The notes under the pieces were generated by a model. That model did no database searches. It saw only the letters and a program-made list of their open reading frames with translations, and was not told where the DNA came from. 64,000 bases of DNA from Amborella trichopoda (Eukaryota; Streptophyta; Magnoliopsida; Amborellales; Amborellaceae). Where the stretch lies: the NCBI RefSeq assembly GCF_000471905.2, contig NW_006499583.1, forward strand, positions 829,393-893,392, read 5' to 3'. A program made the position numbers and the translations under genes. Shown in pieces: positions 37,191-48,111 of this stretch. Every line of letters starts with the position of its first letter. Position 1 is the stretch's first letter.

Positions 37191-38530
37191 AACTTGATCC
37201 TAAAACCATAAAATGTGTTTTCATAGGATACCCAAGTCATGGGAACGGTTTTAGGTTTTATAACATCTTGAATCGTAATATGATTGAAAGCCTTGATGCC
37301 CATTTCCTTGAAGATGAATTCCATGATAGAGAAACAACCCAAAAGCGAGTAGACTTCCATGAGCTTCAGCCTAACAAAGAAATTGAAACCATCCCACTTA
37401 GGCGAAGTGAGAGAATAAAGAGACCACCTGCCTTTTTCACTTACTTCGGGGAGGACTATGAGAGGATTAGTGAAGAACTCGATAATGAACCTTATTCTTT
37501 CCTACATGCTATATCTTGTCCGGAAAATAAGTTATGGAAGGAAGCCATGCAAGATGAGATAAATTCAATCATAATAACCATGTATGGGAGTTAGTCTCAT
37601 TACCAGCTAACCTTAGATCCATTGGATATAAGTGGATATTCAAAAAGAAACTTAACTTCGAATGTCGTATTGAAAAATACAGGGCAAGATTTGTAGCAAA
37701 AAGTTTTACTCAAAACGAAGGGGTAGATTATTTTGACACCTACTCACCTGTTGCAGAAATGCCTTCAATTAGGATGATCATATCGATAACAGCCTACCTT
37801 GACCTAGAACTACACCAAATGGATGTGAAAACTACCTTCTTAAATGGTGACCTAGAAGAAGATATATAAATGAACCAACCCGAGGGTTTTGTTGTGAAAG
37901 GAAAGGAAAAGTTCATGTACAAATTTAGCAAATTACTTTATGGTCTCAAACAAGCTTCAAGAAGATGGTTCCTCAAGTTCCACCAAACCCTGATTAGATA
38001 TGGATTCAAACCAAATGAGGATGATCATTGTGTATACCATAAGACCAATGGGAGTGGCATTACTTTCATGACTTTAAATGTGGATGACGTTTTAATAGCT
38101 AGTGCACCCTAGACCATATAAGGGATACAAAGGCAATACTATCAAGTAAGTTTGATATGAAAGATATGGGAGAGGCTTCATATGTGTTAGGGATTCATAT
38201 TTTAAGAGATAGAGCAGCCCACACTATTCAATTATCTCTATTACAATAAAGTTCTTGAGAGATTTGGTGTGAGTGAATCTAAGCTTATAGATACACCTGT
38301 GGAAAGGAGAGGAAAATTAAATGTCAATATGAAACCAAGCAATGATCTTGAGAAAAATGATATGGAAAGGATCCCATAGGATCACTAAGGTATTTAATCA
38401 TGGGAACTAGACCCGATCTAGCTTTTGCTCAAAGCTTGATTGGTCGATTCTAAAGTGATCCTGGATTAGAACATTGGAAAGCCATGAAAAGAATCATGAG
38501 TTATTTGAAAGGAACATTTGATTATGGATT
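37191..38530 (+). pseudogene. Reverse transcriptase region of the copia element
   Basis: 'WKEAMQDEINSI', 'YKWIFKKK', 'DYFDTYSPVAEM', 'LHQMDVKTTFLNGDLEEDI', 'MNQPEGFVV', 'LLYGLKQASRRW' and the active-site-like 'LNVDDVLIAS' are visible in order. Broken in several places. Confidence 0.88.
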
Positions 38531-39002
38531 AACCTATGGTTAAAGTTTTGGTATACACAGACTCCGACTATCAAAGAGACCCGGATGACTCGAGATTCAC
38601 TTCGGGTTATCTATTTCTTTATGGGGGTGGTGCCATTTATTGGCCCACCATGAAGCAAGACAATGTAGCCCTATCTACCACGAAAGCCGAGTATATAGCT
38701 TTACGTTCCGCAACTTTAGAAGCCATTCGGATTAAGATGTTCTTGAATCATCTTAACTTCAACCCTCTAAAAAATGGAACTATTAGAATCAAGTGTGACA
38801 ATCAAGCTGCAATAGCAATGGCAGTTGAACCAAGGTTCCACAACAAGTCAAGGCACATTAAAGTTCAATATCATAGAGTAAGCCAAGAGATAGCAGCTGG
38901 TGAAGTAGAAGTTAGTTACATTCCATCTGAGGCTATGCATGCAGATCCATTAACCAAAGGCTTGTGGGCAAATGATTTTATGAGGCATGTGCATGGGATA
39001 GG
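38531..39002 (+). pseudogene. RNase H of the copia element
   Basis: 'YTDSDYQRDPDDSRFTSGYL', 'TKAEYIAL', 'IRIKCDNQAAIAMA' and 'YIPSEAMHADPLTKGL' mark the copia RNase H. The sequence then runs into the N gap, so the PPT is not visible. Confidence 0.88.
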
Positions 39003-39022
39003 NNNNNNNNNNNNNNNNNNNN
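39003..39022. other. Assembly gap (20 N)
   Basis: A run of N directly after copia RNase H. True missing length is unknown. Confidence 0.99.
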
Positions 39023-39614
39023 CAATATCTAAAATTTTCTAACAATAGAAAAGCAAAAAAAAAAACTTTAATTTCTAAGAATTTACAGCATTTAAAATTT
39101 CTAACATAGATAAAATATCACAATTTTATTAAAAATATTATTTTTCAAAATAATGACGTCGCTTGCGCATAAAATTTATCGCGCCTAAAATTCATGATAA
39201 TAAGCGGAAGTAATTATTTCATTTCATTTTTTAAAAGAAGAGAATATTTTTCACGATAATGAAGTCACTTACCTAAAATATTTGAGAAAGAGCTTCCGAT
39301 AAAAATTCGGCTAGAGAGAGGAGCTCACTGTGTTTGTAAGAGGGAGAGCGAGAAAGGAGTTGTTAGGCGACGTCTTATTTTTCATCTTAATTAATTTCTT
39401 TAAAACGCCTCCATCTCATGTATGAGGTGTCGTGTAATTAACCACTTTTAACACTTGAAAACCACGTCCATTAAAGGAAGTGGCAAGGCAGCAAAAGCTT
39501 AAGGTAAAAGCTTTTGAAAGTAGTGATGGTCCCTAAGGACCATCATGCTCATATGGACCATCACTTATTAAAAGTTTATTTTCTTTTTCTTTTTTGAAAT
39601 TTTAGGATTATTAC
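39023..39614. other. Unassigned stretch after the gap
   Basis: AT-rich, then a section with purine-rich runs ('gagagaggagctcac'). It does not match the left part of the 5' LTR. A perfect hairpin GATGGTCC-CTAA-GGACCATC lies at 39525-39544, with a third copy 'tggaccatcac' at 39554. No ORF. Confidence 0.5.
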
Positions 39615-41416
39615 ACCACACCTCACTCTAGGATCACCGCCCAGCTGGGCACTGATCCTTAGGTGAGGGAGTAGATTGGCATTTGGTTGGTTGTTTTATA
39701 AGGGGTTTGGTTATGGCGTCTTGTTATATATTGTTATATTTTGTTATATAATGTTATAAATTAAGGCCTCCTTTTTATCACATGTCTTAATTAACTCACA
39801 CATGGGTCATGTGTGACATGTGTGAAGTTTAATTAATTTATTTATTTGATATTAAAGAGAAAATGTATTTTCAAATTTGAGTTAAAAATATCTTCACACA
39901 CAAGTGTGAAGGGGACATTATCTTTAAATTGATTGGTTTGAAACTTTATATCTACAAAGTGATTGGCTTTGATAAAGAAGAATATCTCCACATGTGTGAG
40001 CTTTAACAATTACTCCTTTTCCTTTTAGCCTTTGTGGTTATCTACTCTAATACATTATTAAAAAAAAACTAAGGGAATTTTTGTAAGGCCATATTGGATA
40101 CAATTGGAACAAAAACATGGGCCAAGGAAAAAATGGTCAAGTAACATAACTTAGGATTATGGTGAGTAATAATGGTATGAAATCTCATCCCTTCATCCTA
40201 CTGGTTGGATGGGGATGGGTGGCTAGGTACATTAGCCTCTCATGTGCCTTTGGATTAGTGCATCAAGGGTGTTGATTGAATCCAAAGTTACACCCATGTT
40301 ATAAAAGCACATCATGAGATCTCAAACCCTAACACTCTCAAATCTTGAACTATTTTGGGAAATTGTTGCTCCCCTCTTTCTTCTAAGGTTTTGTGAGAGA
40401 AAATTGAAGACAAAGAGCTTTTAGAGTTCCATTAATGGGGATCTTGATGATGGTCCTCCTTTCTTATGCTTAAGTCCATAGTGTGCATTTATCAAGGTAA
40501 ACTCCATTGAGTTTTCTTTTATCATAAGATCATATCCTTGGCATCTATAGTTGCTGGAGCTTTGAATTTTGAAAAGTTTTATTGATCTTAGAATCCCCAT
40601 TTGATCATCTTCTTCATCATGCTTATTCATAATGTGGTCCTTCATGAGTTATAGCTTATATGCATGAGAATCCATGATCATACATAGTATCCATTAATTA
40701 CTTTGCTTCAAACCCATCAAATACTTTAGTCTCAGATTGTCACTCCATTTTCAGAACTTTTTTATCACGTTTTTACATATGGGGGTTCATAATCTTTCTA
40801 TACAAGACTATTTTGGTGGTCCAAGGGACCACCGTGTGTAGTTTGGTCATAACTCTCTTGTTCTTTATCCGATTCTATTCAAACCTTTTGCATTCTATTT
40901 TGGATGATAATGGCAGTGTGTTGAGATCTTAAGAAGTTATTTTAAGGTGTGTAATTATTTTCCATTTGGATTAGACCCTCTTGTGAAATTGAACCACTTT
41001 TGTACAATCCGAAGGAACAAAATTAAGTCCTTATAGGGCCCGATTGCGTGGCCTCAGCACAAGGGGTTCGAAACATGACTTCCCTATTTTAATGTAAATT
41101 TTTAATTCCCTATTTAGTTGATTTTATTCTTTATAATTTTTTTTAGATTAGTTTCATGATGTATTTAAGCTTTAGGACATAGTTTATGTAATTTGTGCTA
41201 TGAAAGTGTAATTCATAAGCTAGTCTTGCTTTATATGTAATTGACCTATAAAGGGTTGGTATTTGAATTTATTTATAGTGGTTATACAAAGCTAGAAATT
41301 GTTGTAATTGTTCTGTAAAAGGATTGTAACTTATTCACTTATAACAAGTGGCTTTTTGAAGGTGTCCATTTTGCCTTGTTTTTCAGCTTGGAAATTTGCT
41401 CTAGTCATTGTGTCCA
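39615..41416 (+). repeat. 3' LTR (visible part) of the copia element
   Basis: Matches 33075-34866 along its length. TATAAAAG lies at 40300-40307. Ends 'gtcattgtgtcca'. Confidence 0.88.
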
Positions 41417-41647
41417 AAGTTGTATCAAACTTTTTTATAAAATAAATGTATGTAATATGATGGTGCATACTTAATCTAAGTTTTTCTATTTGTTTTTAAT
41501 TTGTTTTGGGGATTTTAACCAATTTTTTTTAAAAAAATCTACTTGACCAATTAGTCCGGTTAATTGCTCCGGTTAGTCCGGTTCCGGTTCGAACCGTTCC
41601 CAACCTAATTACCAGTTAACCGTTTTGGTTCGATTTTGCCAACGTTG
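41417..41647. mobile_element. Right arm of the hAT element
   Basis: AT-rich, then 'ccggttaattgctccggttagtccgg'-type subterminal repeats and the terminal repeat ending 'ttttgccaacgttg'. The right target-site copy CCTCGTAC follows at 41648-41655. Confidence 0.85.
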
Positions 41648-41655
41648 CCTCGTAC

Positions 41656-42780
41656 AACATCTTTCTTAGTCGCCTTTGGATGCATGACCAAGGAGTGGTT
41701 CCGTCCACCCTTCATCAATGCTTTAAGTACAGCTGGGATGGAAGGCAATATATTGTCTATGTTGATAAAAGACCGTTCCCTATCACCGAGACGCTTTATG
41801 CTTATGCAAGGAACTACTACATAGATCCGGTATCATCCCAAGAACCCAATGATGATGATCGAAGATCTGTAAGAAGAGCGGAACCATTCCCTCACGAGGA
41901 CGTTGAGGATGTAAGACGGGTGCTCTTGGACATGTTCAAGGAAGAAGAGAGAGATGGCAAAATCCTCCCTCTGACTCTATCCACCCCAATACTTCATGTC
42001 CTCTCCTTGAACCGTTACTTGCTTCCCCTGAAGATGAGACTCTCCCCTCCTCGTCCAACCCAGAGTAACCCCCACCGGTTGCTGAACGAATGGTTACCGT
42101 CGAGCCCAAGGAATGCATGGGAGTAGATGCTTTGGCCCCAAGGGTCACCTATACTCCAGACCAGCAGAAGGTCTTGCCCATCTCTATTGCACTACTCGAG
42201 GCAGAAGTCTCACAGCAGCCAGACCGCAGTATCCTTAGCATCCCGACCTCCCTAAAAGAAGAAGATGTCCCTCATCTGGTCCAAGGACTAGCCCAAGTAT
42301 GCGACTCTCTAAAAGTCCCACACATCCCTGATTCCTTGGTAGAAGAGAAGCCAAATGAAAACAACTCGCCCCACCATCAAAAGAAGTTACTCTTGCCGAG
42401 CTAAGAAATGAAATGCAAAGTCTTCAAAACCAATTAGAAGCCTTGCGTAAAGGGAAGGCCAAAGTGGAAGAAGCCCCTCCAATATGTACCGCTTCAAAAC
42501 CCCTAGAGGGATTCATGCCAGAATCAAAGAGCTATGATGAACATGAGATCTCAAAGAACCCATCCCGTCCAGAGGCCAAAACCTCCCCTGATTGGAGTCT
42601 CTATAGTCAGCAGGCTCATCGCATCATGAGGACAATGAACTATGAGTCCTTGATTAATCAAGGACTAAGAGGTGAAAAGGGAACCGTCGCTCTGTTCGAA
42701 GTCATTGGGGCTGCAGCTTCTTGCCACACCACAAGACAAGGGCTTGGGTACTCTACCTCCTCTCATCTCTCTCTGTGAAA
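41656..42780 (+). pseudogene. Protease C-terminal part and downstream linker of element 2
   Basis: 'MHDQGVVPSTLHQCFKY' is the conserved tail of the Tat protease domain. A ~250-residue linker follows, with a short coiled-coil-like stretch ('MQSLQNQLEALRKGK'). It ends in 'IMRTMNYESLINQGL' and 'TTRQGLGYSTSS', resembling the Gly-patch-like segment that precedes RT in Tat pol. No RT follows: the sequence passes directly into the hairpin array. Broken. Confidence 0.75.
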
Positions 42781-42784
42781 AGAC

Positions 42785-43020
42785 GGACACGACGAAAACC
42801 TGAAAGGGTGTTATTGACAAAAAATGTCAAAAGACAGACATGGTGAAAACCCGAAAGGGCACCATGGGTAAAAGCGTCAAAAGAAAACGAAAAAAAAGAA
42901 ACAAAAAAATGACGGGGCATGATAGCATCACCAGCTATCGTGGGCAAACGTTGTCAAATAAAAGATGGGGTGCGATGAAAACCCGAGAGGGCATCATGAG
43001 TAAATCGTGAGAGCAAATGT
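42785..43020 (+). other. Array of conserved hairpins (types 1 and 2), element 2 left copy
   Basis: Type 1 at 42839-42866: CATGGTG/CACCATG outer stem, AAAA, CCC/GGG, loop GAAA. Type 1 at 42971-42998: TGCGATG/CATCATG, AAAA, CCC/GGG, loop GAGA. A weaker type 1 lies near 42797. Type 2 at 42918-42942: 9-bp stem CATGATAGC/GCTATCGTG. Units are followed by tails such as 'GGGTAAAA' or 'GAGTAAA'. Confidence 0.8.
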
Positions 43021-43217
43021 GTCTACAAGGAGCGCCCCTTACTGTCGTGCGGTCTCCTGGAAGGCAGTAATGAAAAATGAAGAAATATAAGCCATGAACA
43101 ATACGAGCAAAAGGCAAAAAGTGGCTTTTCATTCATATGGGAAAAATTTGTGTACAAGTATCTGTATACAGTAAAAAAAAATGAAACAAGAAAGAGGAAG
43201 AAGGAATGAAGCCGCTT

Positions 43218-46200
43218 TTAGAAATGGTCGATGATCTCATTAATCTTCGTCTTGGGGTCTTCCGATGCTGCCTTAGCCTCTTGAGCATGCTCCCTCAGTT
43301 CAGCCACCCTTCTAGCCACTTGTGCCATAGAGGCAATCTCTGACTCAATGGTGCGGACGAGTTCCGATAGCTCCTCAGCTAAGACCACATCCAGGGTCTT
43401 CCTCTGATTCATCTCCTACTCAAGTTCATCAAACTCGTCCTTCAGTCTCCACATCTTCTCCTTTATGACTATCATCTTGTCAAAACAGGACTTTCCCTCC
43501 CTCTTGAGATCGGATTGCTGAGTGGCCACGATGGCTTTCCTCTGTACGCAGGAGTCCACTTCCTCATGACGATGCATGAATGATGTTTCCAAAGAAGCCA
43601 ACTCACTTGTTTCCGCCTCCTGTTGTAGCCCCTTCGCTCCCCAACCCTCCATTTCATTCATGAGAAGGTCGAAGTGGTCAAAGACCTCTAGGTTGCCCTC
43701 AATAGCACGCAGTGCGAGGACATATTTTTGGATTTTTGCAATTGTTGGACAAACTTCTATGAGGGATCGTCCCCTTAATTGCCGAATGCAGGCGCAAAGC
43801 GCATCCTCAGCCATGCCAGGATCGCCGCTGCCTCGAGTCACTGTTAGGGCCAAGTCAGGAATCGAGATCACCGCAGTCGAGGGAATCACAGCTGAAGTGG
43901 CTGCAACTGCAGTCACTTCGATATGAGGATTCACCTCTAAAGAAACGACGGTCATGTCTATAGCCTCCTCTGGAAGTGCTACCTCGAAGCCCATACCACC
44001 AGATTCCTCAGGGGCCTCCCCCCAAGTAGTGTCCAGGCCTCCATCGCCCATGCCCACCGCCACCTCAAGAACAACTACCTCATGTTCCTCAAGCGTCTCA
44101 TCAGCACTAGGCTTCTCTCCCTGAGGAATGTTGAGGCCTTCATCACACTCAGCCATCTCGTCTAGAGCAGCCATTTCAGGTTGCTTGCTGAAGATGGGCT
44201 CCTCTTCTCCAACAGGGCTCGGACCCTCATCACCCACATTACCCGGAGCAGCTGCCTCATGTTGCTCGGATCCCACACCAATTTCGACCTCATCCCCCTG
44301 AACAGTAATAGGGCCTTCATCAGCAGCCCCATTTGTAGCTCCACTTGCCTCGGCCAAACCTGAAGGGGCATTTTCGTCGTGACATGGAGCCAACTCCGAA
44401 CTCGTCCTCCTTGGAGACGATAGCACAAGGGTCATCTCACAATCCAAAGGAATAGAGATGGAGTACTAATTACTGGCTCAGGAACAACATATGACCTAGC
44501 ACTCTTGTGCCTCCGAGAAGGTGCAACAACAGACTGGGATCCAGAAGCACTTAAGGGCACAAAATGCTTCCTCTTCTTCTTCCCTCCTTGAGGGGGTGCA
44601 GGTCTCTTTGAGGTCTCACCAAGCGAGGAACACGCGGCAAGGGCACTATGAGGACAAACTCCTTATGAGGGCATTTAGATCATGGACCGGATACCCTTCT
44701 CAGCACTTACCTTCCCATAACGCTTCTCAAATAAGATCGGGAAGGGACACCCCTGGTCAAGCCCATGTTGACGAGTGAAGTGGTGGGGGTAGTACCCTTC
44801 GAGCTTTGTGCCATATGTGGTCCCATAGGCTAAGACGCCTCCTCTGGCACTTAAGAGATACATGAGCTCCCTAATGCATGTAGAAGCAACATCCAGTGCA
44901 TGGCCAAGCACATCTACAAAAGCACAGTCTGTGAAACCCCCCATCAGGAAGGGGACTCGACGCAGGTCGGAGGACTCGTTGCTGAACAGACTTCGTGCAT
45001 GCCCGGGGGTATGGAAAACAACCCTCTACTCCGCAATCTTCGTCTGTTGGGGGACACATTCTCTCTTCTAAAATCGAGTTCCTGGTATATGTGCTGGGAA
45101 AGTATGCTGCAATTCACCCGAACACATAATGAACTGGGAAAGGCGTCTTGAAGTCCCCAGGAAAAGCCTCGCCTCTCACCAGTCCAAGACCACCTTCTTT
45201 GCCTTTGTATGGCTTTCCTCTTGACACAACCCCCATCCCATAGTAAATGTTGCATAGGACTGGTTATGCAAGGGCATATTGACGCCCTATTGCCATATCA
45301 CAGGCAATGTAAAGCGAGCAAGGACGAATTACATCTGGCCCCCCAGGAAAGACAAATTTGCAAAAGAACAGGGCCAGGTAGGCGGCCAGAAAAATACCAT
45401 CACTCGCAGACTGACATTTATAAGTTGGAGGTATCTCTTCTATAACGACCTTCCCCTTTCCCCCTAAAGTGCAATTCAACTGGGCTGCATCAGGGTATTC
45501 TCCACATAAGAACCTCACCCATTGGGTAAAGGTCACACAACCACCAGTGGACTGAGAGCTAAGAAGTTGGTTGATCACGAATATCTCCTAAACACCAGCT
45601 GGAGGTGCCTCGCCCCCAAACGAAGCCCCACCAAAAATGACCGAGTTCTAAGGCACGAACTCGTCATACATCACCCCCATCAATGGTAGGTCGTCGATAA
45701 AATGAAGATCCAACAGAGAGATTCCTGCCTCATCATGACCGAAGAGCCACATGTTGCTAATGTGACTTCATGTCTCCAACAGTGCCTTGATAGTATTGTA
45801 GCGCCGATCGAAATACCCTGCTGAGCATTGAATAGCTGCTGACAAGGAGCCCGCCCGAGCGTGTCTGCATACAGTTGTAGCACATTAAGGGTCCCAGAAG
45901 AATACCCCTCAGAAACTAATGCTCTCCTTACACTCGGAGCCCAATAAAAGACCATACCAACCCCTTTATCTTGGCCATCCTGTTCCCAAGAGTAGGAAGG
46001 TATTCATTGGAAGCCACCTCCCTAATTAGGCAATGAAGAAGTGCAACCCCCTCTTCAGCTAAAAAGGTGCCATCATTATTATCGCGGACTTCAAAATGCA
46101 CTGGTCCGCTGATGAAGGTGACACTCAGGGGCCACTCTGGTGTACATGAAGGCTCCGCAAGCCAAATTGGATCCCCCCTGACCAAGCTATCGCCAGTAAA

Positions 46201-46282
46201 ATTGCTTGTCCCCAACTCCCCTGCTCTGGTGTTTCACTTTCGAAATGTTATCAGAACCTCAGTCGCCTGAAGGCTCGGCCAT
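43218..46282 (-). pseudogene. Antisense extra ORF with plant mobile domain (PMD), element 2
   Basis: A ~3-kb coding fossil opposite to gag. Likely start 'MAEPSGD' at 46282 (an ATG at 46291 is also possible). The middle (about 44690-45680) shows PMD-like blocks: 'LMGVMYDEFVP', 'FTQWVRFLCG', 'LALFFCKFVFPGGPDVIRP', 'AIGRQYALA', 'FPVHYVFG' and 'YYPHHFTRQHGLDQGCPF'. The C-terminal third (43416-44447) is acidic, rich in Glu/Ala/Val/Gly, and the last part (43218-43412) is probably coiled coil ('ELSELVRTIESEIASMAQVA'). PMD proteins occur as host genes and as extra, often antisense, ORFs in Tat elements. Its role in the element is unknown. Several breaks. Confidence 0.72.
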
Positions 46283-46319
46283 TGAGGTCATACACTTGCC
46301 CCTTCAAAATGCTTGGCTT

Positions 46320-46445
46320 AACCACCATGCACGTTTACCACCATGCATGTTTACCACCACACATGTTTAATGTCATGCGTGTTTATTGACGTGCGTGTTT
46401 ATCGCTGTGCGCATTTACAGTCGTGTGTGTTTTTTACGGCCAGGC
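46320..46445. repeat. ~18-bp tandem repeats
   Basis: Repeats of 'catgcatgtttaccacc' and variants with drifting CpG/TpG positions, just upstream of the antisense ORF start. Confidence 0.7.
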
Positions 46446-47160
46446 ACAAAATTTGCCGCCGTGCGCACTATCGAGTGCTAAATTTTCCGTTGTATGTGTT
46501 TGATGCCGCACGTGTCTTATTGGTGAGTGCGACCTACTGCCACACGCTTCTTACTGCAGTGTGGGACACACCGTTGTTTCCCTCACATGTGTCAAAATAC
46601 TCGCACGTGCGCTCCTGCTACAGCCATCTTCTCAGCTGTCATGCACTACATGCACGACACCTCACCAGCACACCTATCCCCTTTACACATGCAAATGACG
46701 ACATTTGGTTGCCTCAATCGACCGTTCCTCTCCCACTGTTGTTCACTGTATCCCAAGAAAACTCCAGGGTCCTACCGAAAAAACCTTGCTTACTTGAATA
46801 CTCCCCGTTTCGGCCCAGCAACTCACGACGGCAGAACTCTTTCTTGCTGAAATCTCCCCCTATCACTTTGGCGGACACTAGTTCTCGCCAGAAACCTTTT
46901 TCGCACCCCCTATTGGCACTCACACGAGCCGAAAAACCACTGCTAACGGGCGCTCACCCAACTACACCCTCTCTAAACCACTGTTTCCGCCGGAAAACCC
47001 CCCTGCAAAGCACTTGCTCAAGCTCACTGATCCCTGCCTGAGATTTTCCTCGCAGTTAGTCGGAACTCCCCACTACCTGCTGGAATTCTTTTCACGCTGT
47101 TAAACAAACAACTTTGTCATTTTCACCTTCGGTAAAAATGGTACAGGGGTATTACCCTTT
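46446..47160 (-). other. Presumed 5' leader of the antisense ORF
   Basis: Non-coding as far as I can see. It lies between the minus-strand TATA box and the antisense ORF. Confidence 0.4.
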
Positions 47161-47172
47161 CTTTTATATATA
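47161..47172 (-). promoter_or_regulatory. Candidate antisense promoter (TATA box)
   Basis: Minus-strand TATATATAAAAG, in otherwise GC-richer DNA, about 880 nt upstream of the antisense ORF start. It is a strong match to the plant TATA consensus and points at the PMD ORF. Confidence 0.55.
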
Positions 47173-47320
47173 CCTAAGGCTTCCCAAAATCTGTCCCCCA
47201 CAAAGTCAAAATGATGCCTAGGTCCAGAAGACCAAGTGGTGATGGACCAGGCCAAGTCGGGCTTCCGCCCGAGCCTAAACCTGAACCAACCCGTCGAGCG
47301 CATCTCTGTGTGAAGCCACC

Positions 47321-47735
47321 GAGCACGGTACAGCTGAGCGCGTCCCTCACCACATGCCTTTGTGCGCAAGCTTCCATCTGCATATCGCTGAGCACGTTTC
47401 TCCTCAGCCTTCCGATCGCGTTCTGCCGCCGTGCGCAAGCTGTCGTCCACATACCACGGAGCACGTTTCTCTGCAGCTTGTCAAATGCATTCTACAGCCA
47501 TGTGCAAGCTGTCATCCGCATACCGCCGAGCATGTTTCTTTGCAGCATGTCAAAGGTGTTCTATAGTCGTGCGCAAGATGTCTTCTGCATACCATCAAGC
47601 ATGTTGCTCCGCAGCCTGCCGAACGTAATTTTGCTGCTGTGTGCAAGCTGTCGCGCGCATACTGCCAAGCTCATTTCTTTGCAGCCTGTCATACCCGTTC
47701 TACTATCGTGCATGCCTAGCTCCCACAGACTACCG
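47321..47735. repeat. 69-bp tandem repeat, about six units
   Basis: 'gagcacgttt' and variants start at 47321, 47390, 47459, 47528, 47597 and 47667, and 'tgcgcaagct' variants keep the same spacing. The 202-codon plus-strand frame here is repeat translation. Confidence 0.85.
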
Positions 47736-48111
47736 CTGAGCACAACCCCTGTACTGTCGGGCACTTTGTCCACTGCACCCACGACTTTTTGCATGTGCTT
47801 CCACGCATGCCTTCCCTAGCTGGCTCGTTTGTGTGCGCATCGGCAAGGTGCGACCGTCATCACCTTTCCATCCCTACTAGAGGCATATTCATGCCTCCCA
47901 TCACATGATTCCACCCATTTTAGTTACCAAGGAGTCACATTCACTACTTATTTCCCAATGAATCTGCTTCCACTCGCCATCCCTCACTGGGACACCTTCA
48001 TCATCTGCACCCACTGCCCATAAATGGTCTCGGCCATTTCATTCCTAGTGAGTCAAACCATCATCCACAGACTCATTCCCCATGGAGCCTCATGCATTTT
48101 ACATCCCCAGT
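47736..48111. other. Spacer between minisatellites
   Basis: Non-coding 3' region of element 2. Contains 'cccagtgagtc' motifs that recur at 49310-49510. No gene. Confidence 0.5.

Larger units (their letters stand above)
32206..41416 (+). mobile_element. Ty1/copia retrotransposon nested in the hAT element
   Basis: Plus-strand fossil: 5' LTR, Met-type PBS, gag with CCHC knuckle, protease, integrase, RT, RNase H, assembly gap, 3' LTR. Integrase before RT is the copia order. The shared LTR parts (33075-34866 and 39615-41416) differ by about 7-8% in a 118-bp stretch compared by eye. Flanks AAAAG (32201) and AAGTT (41417) do not give a clean target duplication. Coding parts have several breaks. The left boundary rests on a TGTTGG start at 32206 and is less certain than the right. 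Confidence 0.85.
30128..41647. mobile_element. Non-autonomous hAT-type DNA transposon
   Basis: The ends are imperfect inverted repeats: CAGTGTTCGCAAAACCGG on the left and, on the minus strand at the right, CAACGTTGGCAAAATCGAAC. An 8-bp target duplication flanks it, as is typical of hAT elements. Both ends are rich in 'ccggtt/aaccgg' subterminal repeats. Without the nested copia it is about 2.3 kb and very AT-rich, with no transposase ORF, so it would need enzyme from elsewhere. It sits in the protease of element 2. Confidence 0.85.

Noticed and set aside
43576-43926. 116-codon plus-strand ORF
   Set aside because: Shadow of the antisense PMD ORF on the other strand.
47211-47819. 202-codon plus-strand ORF
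   Set aside because: Translation of the 69-bp array and its flanks; Cys/His/Ser-rich repeats, no domain.
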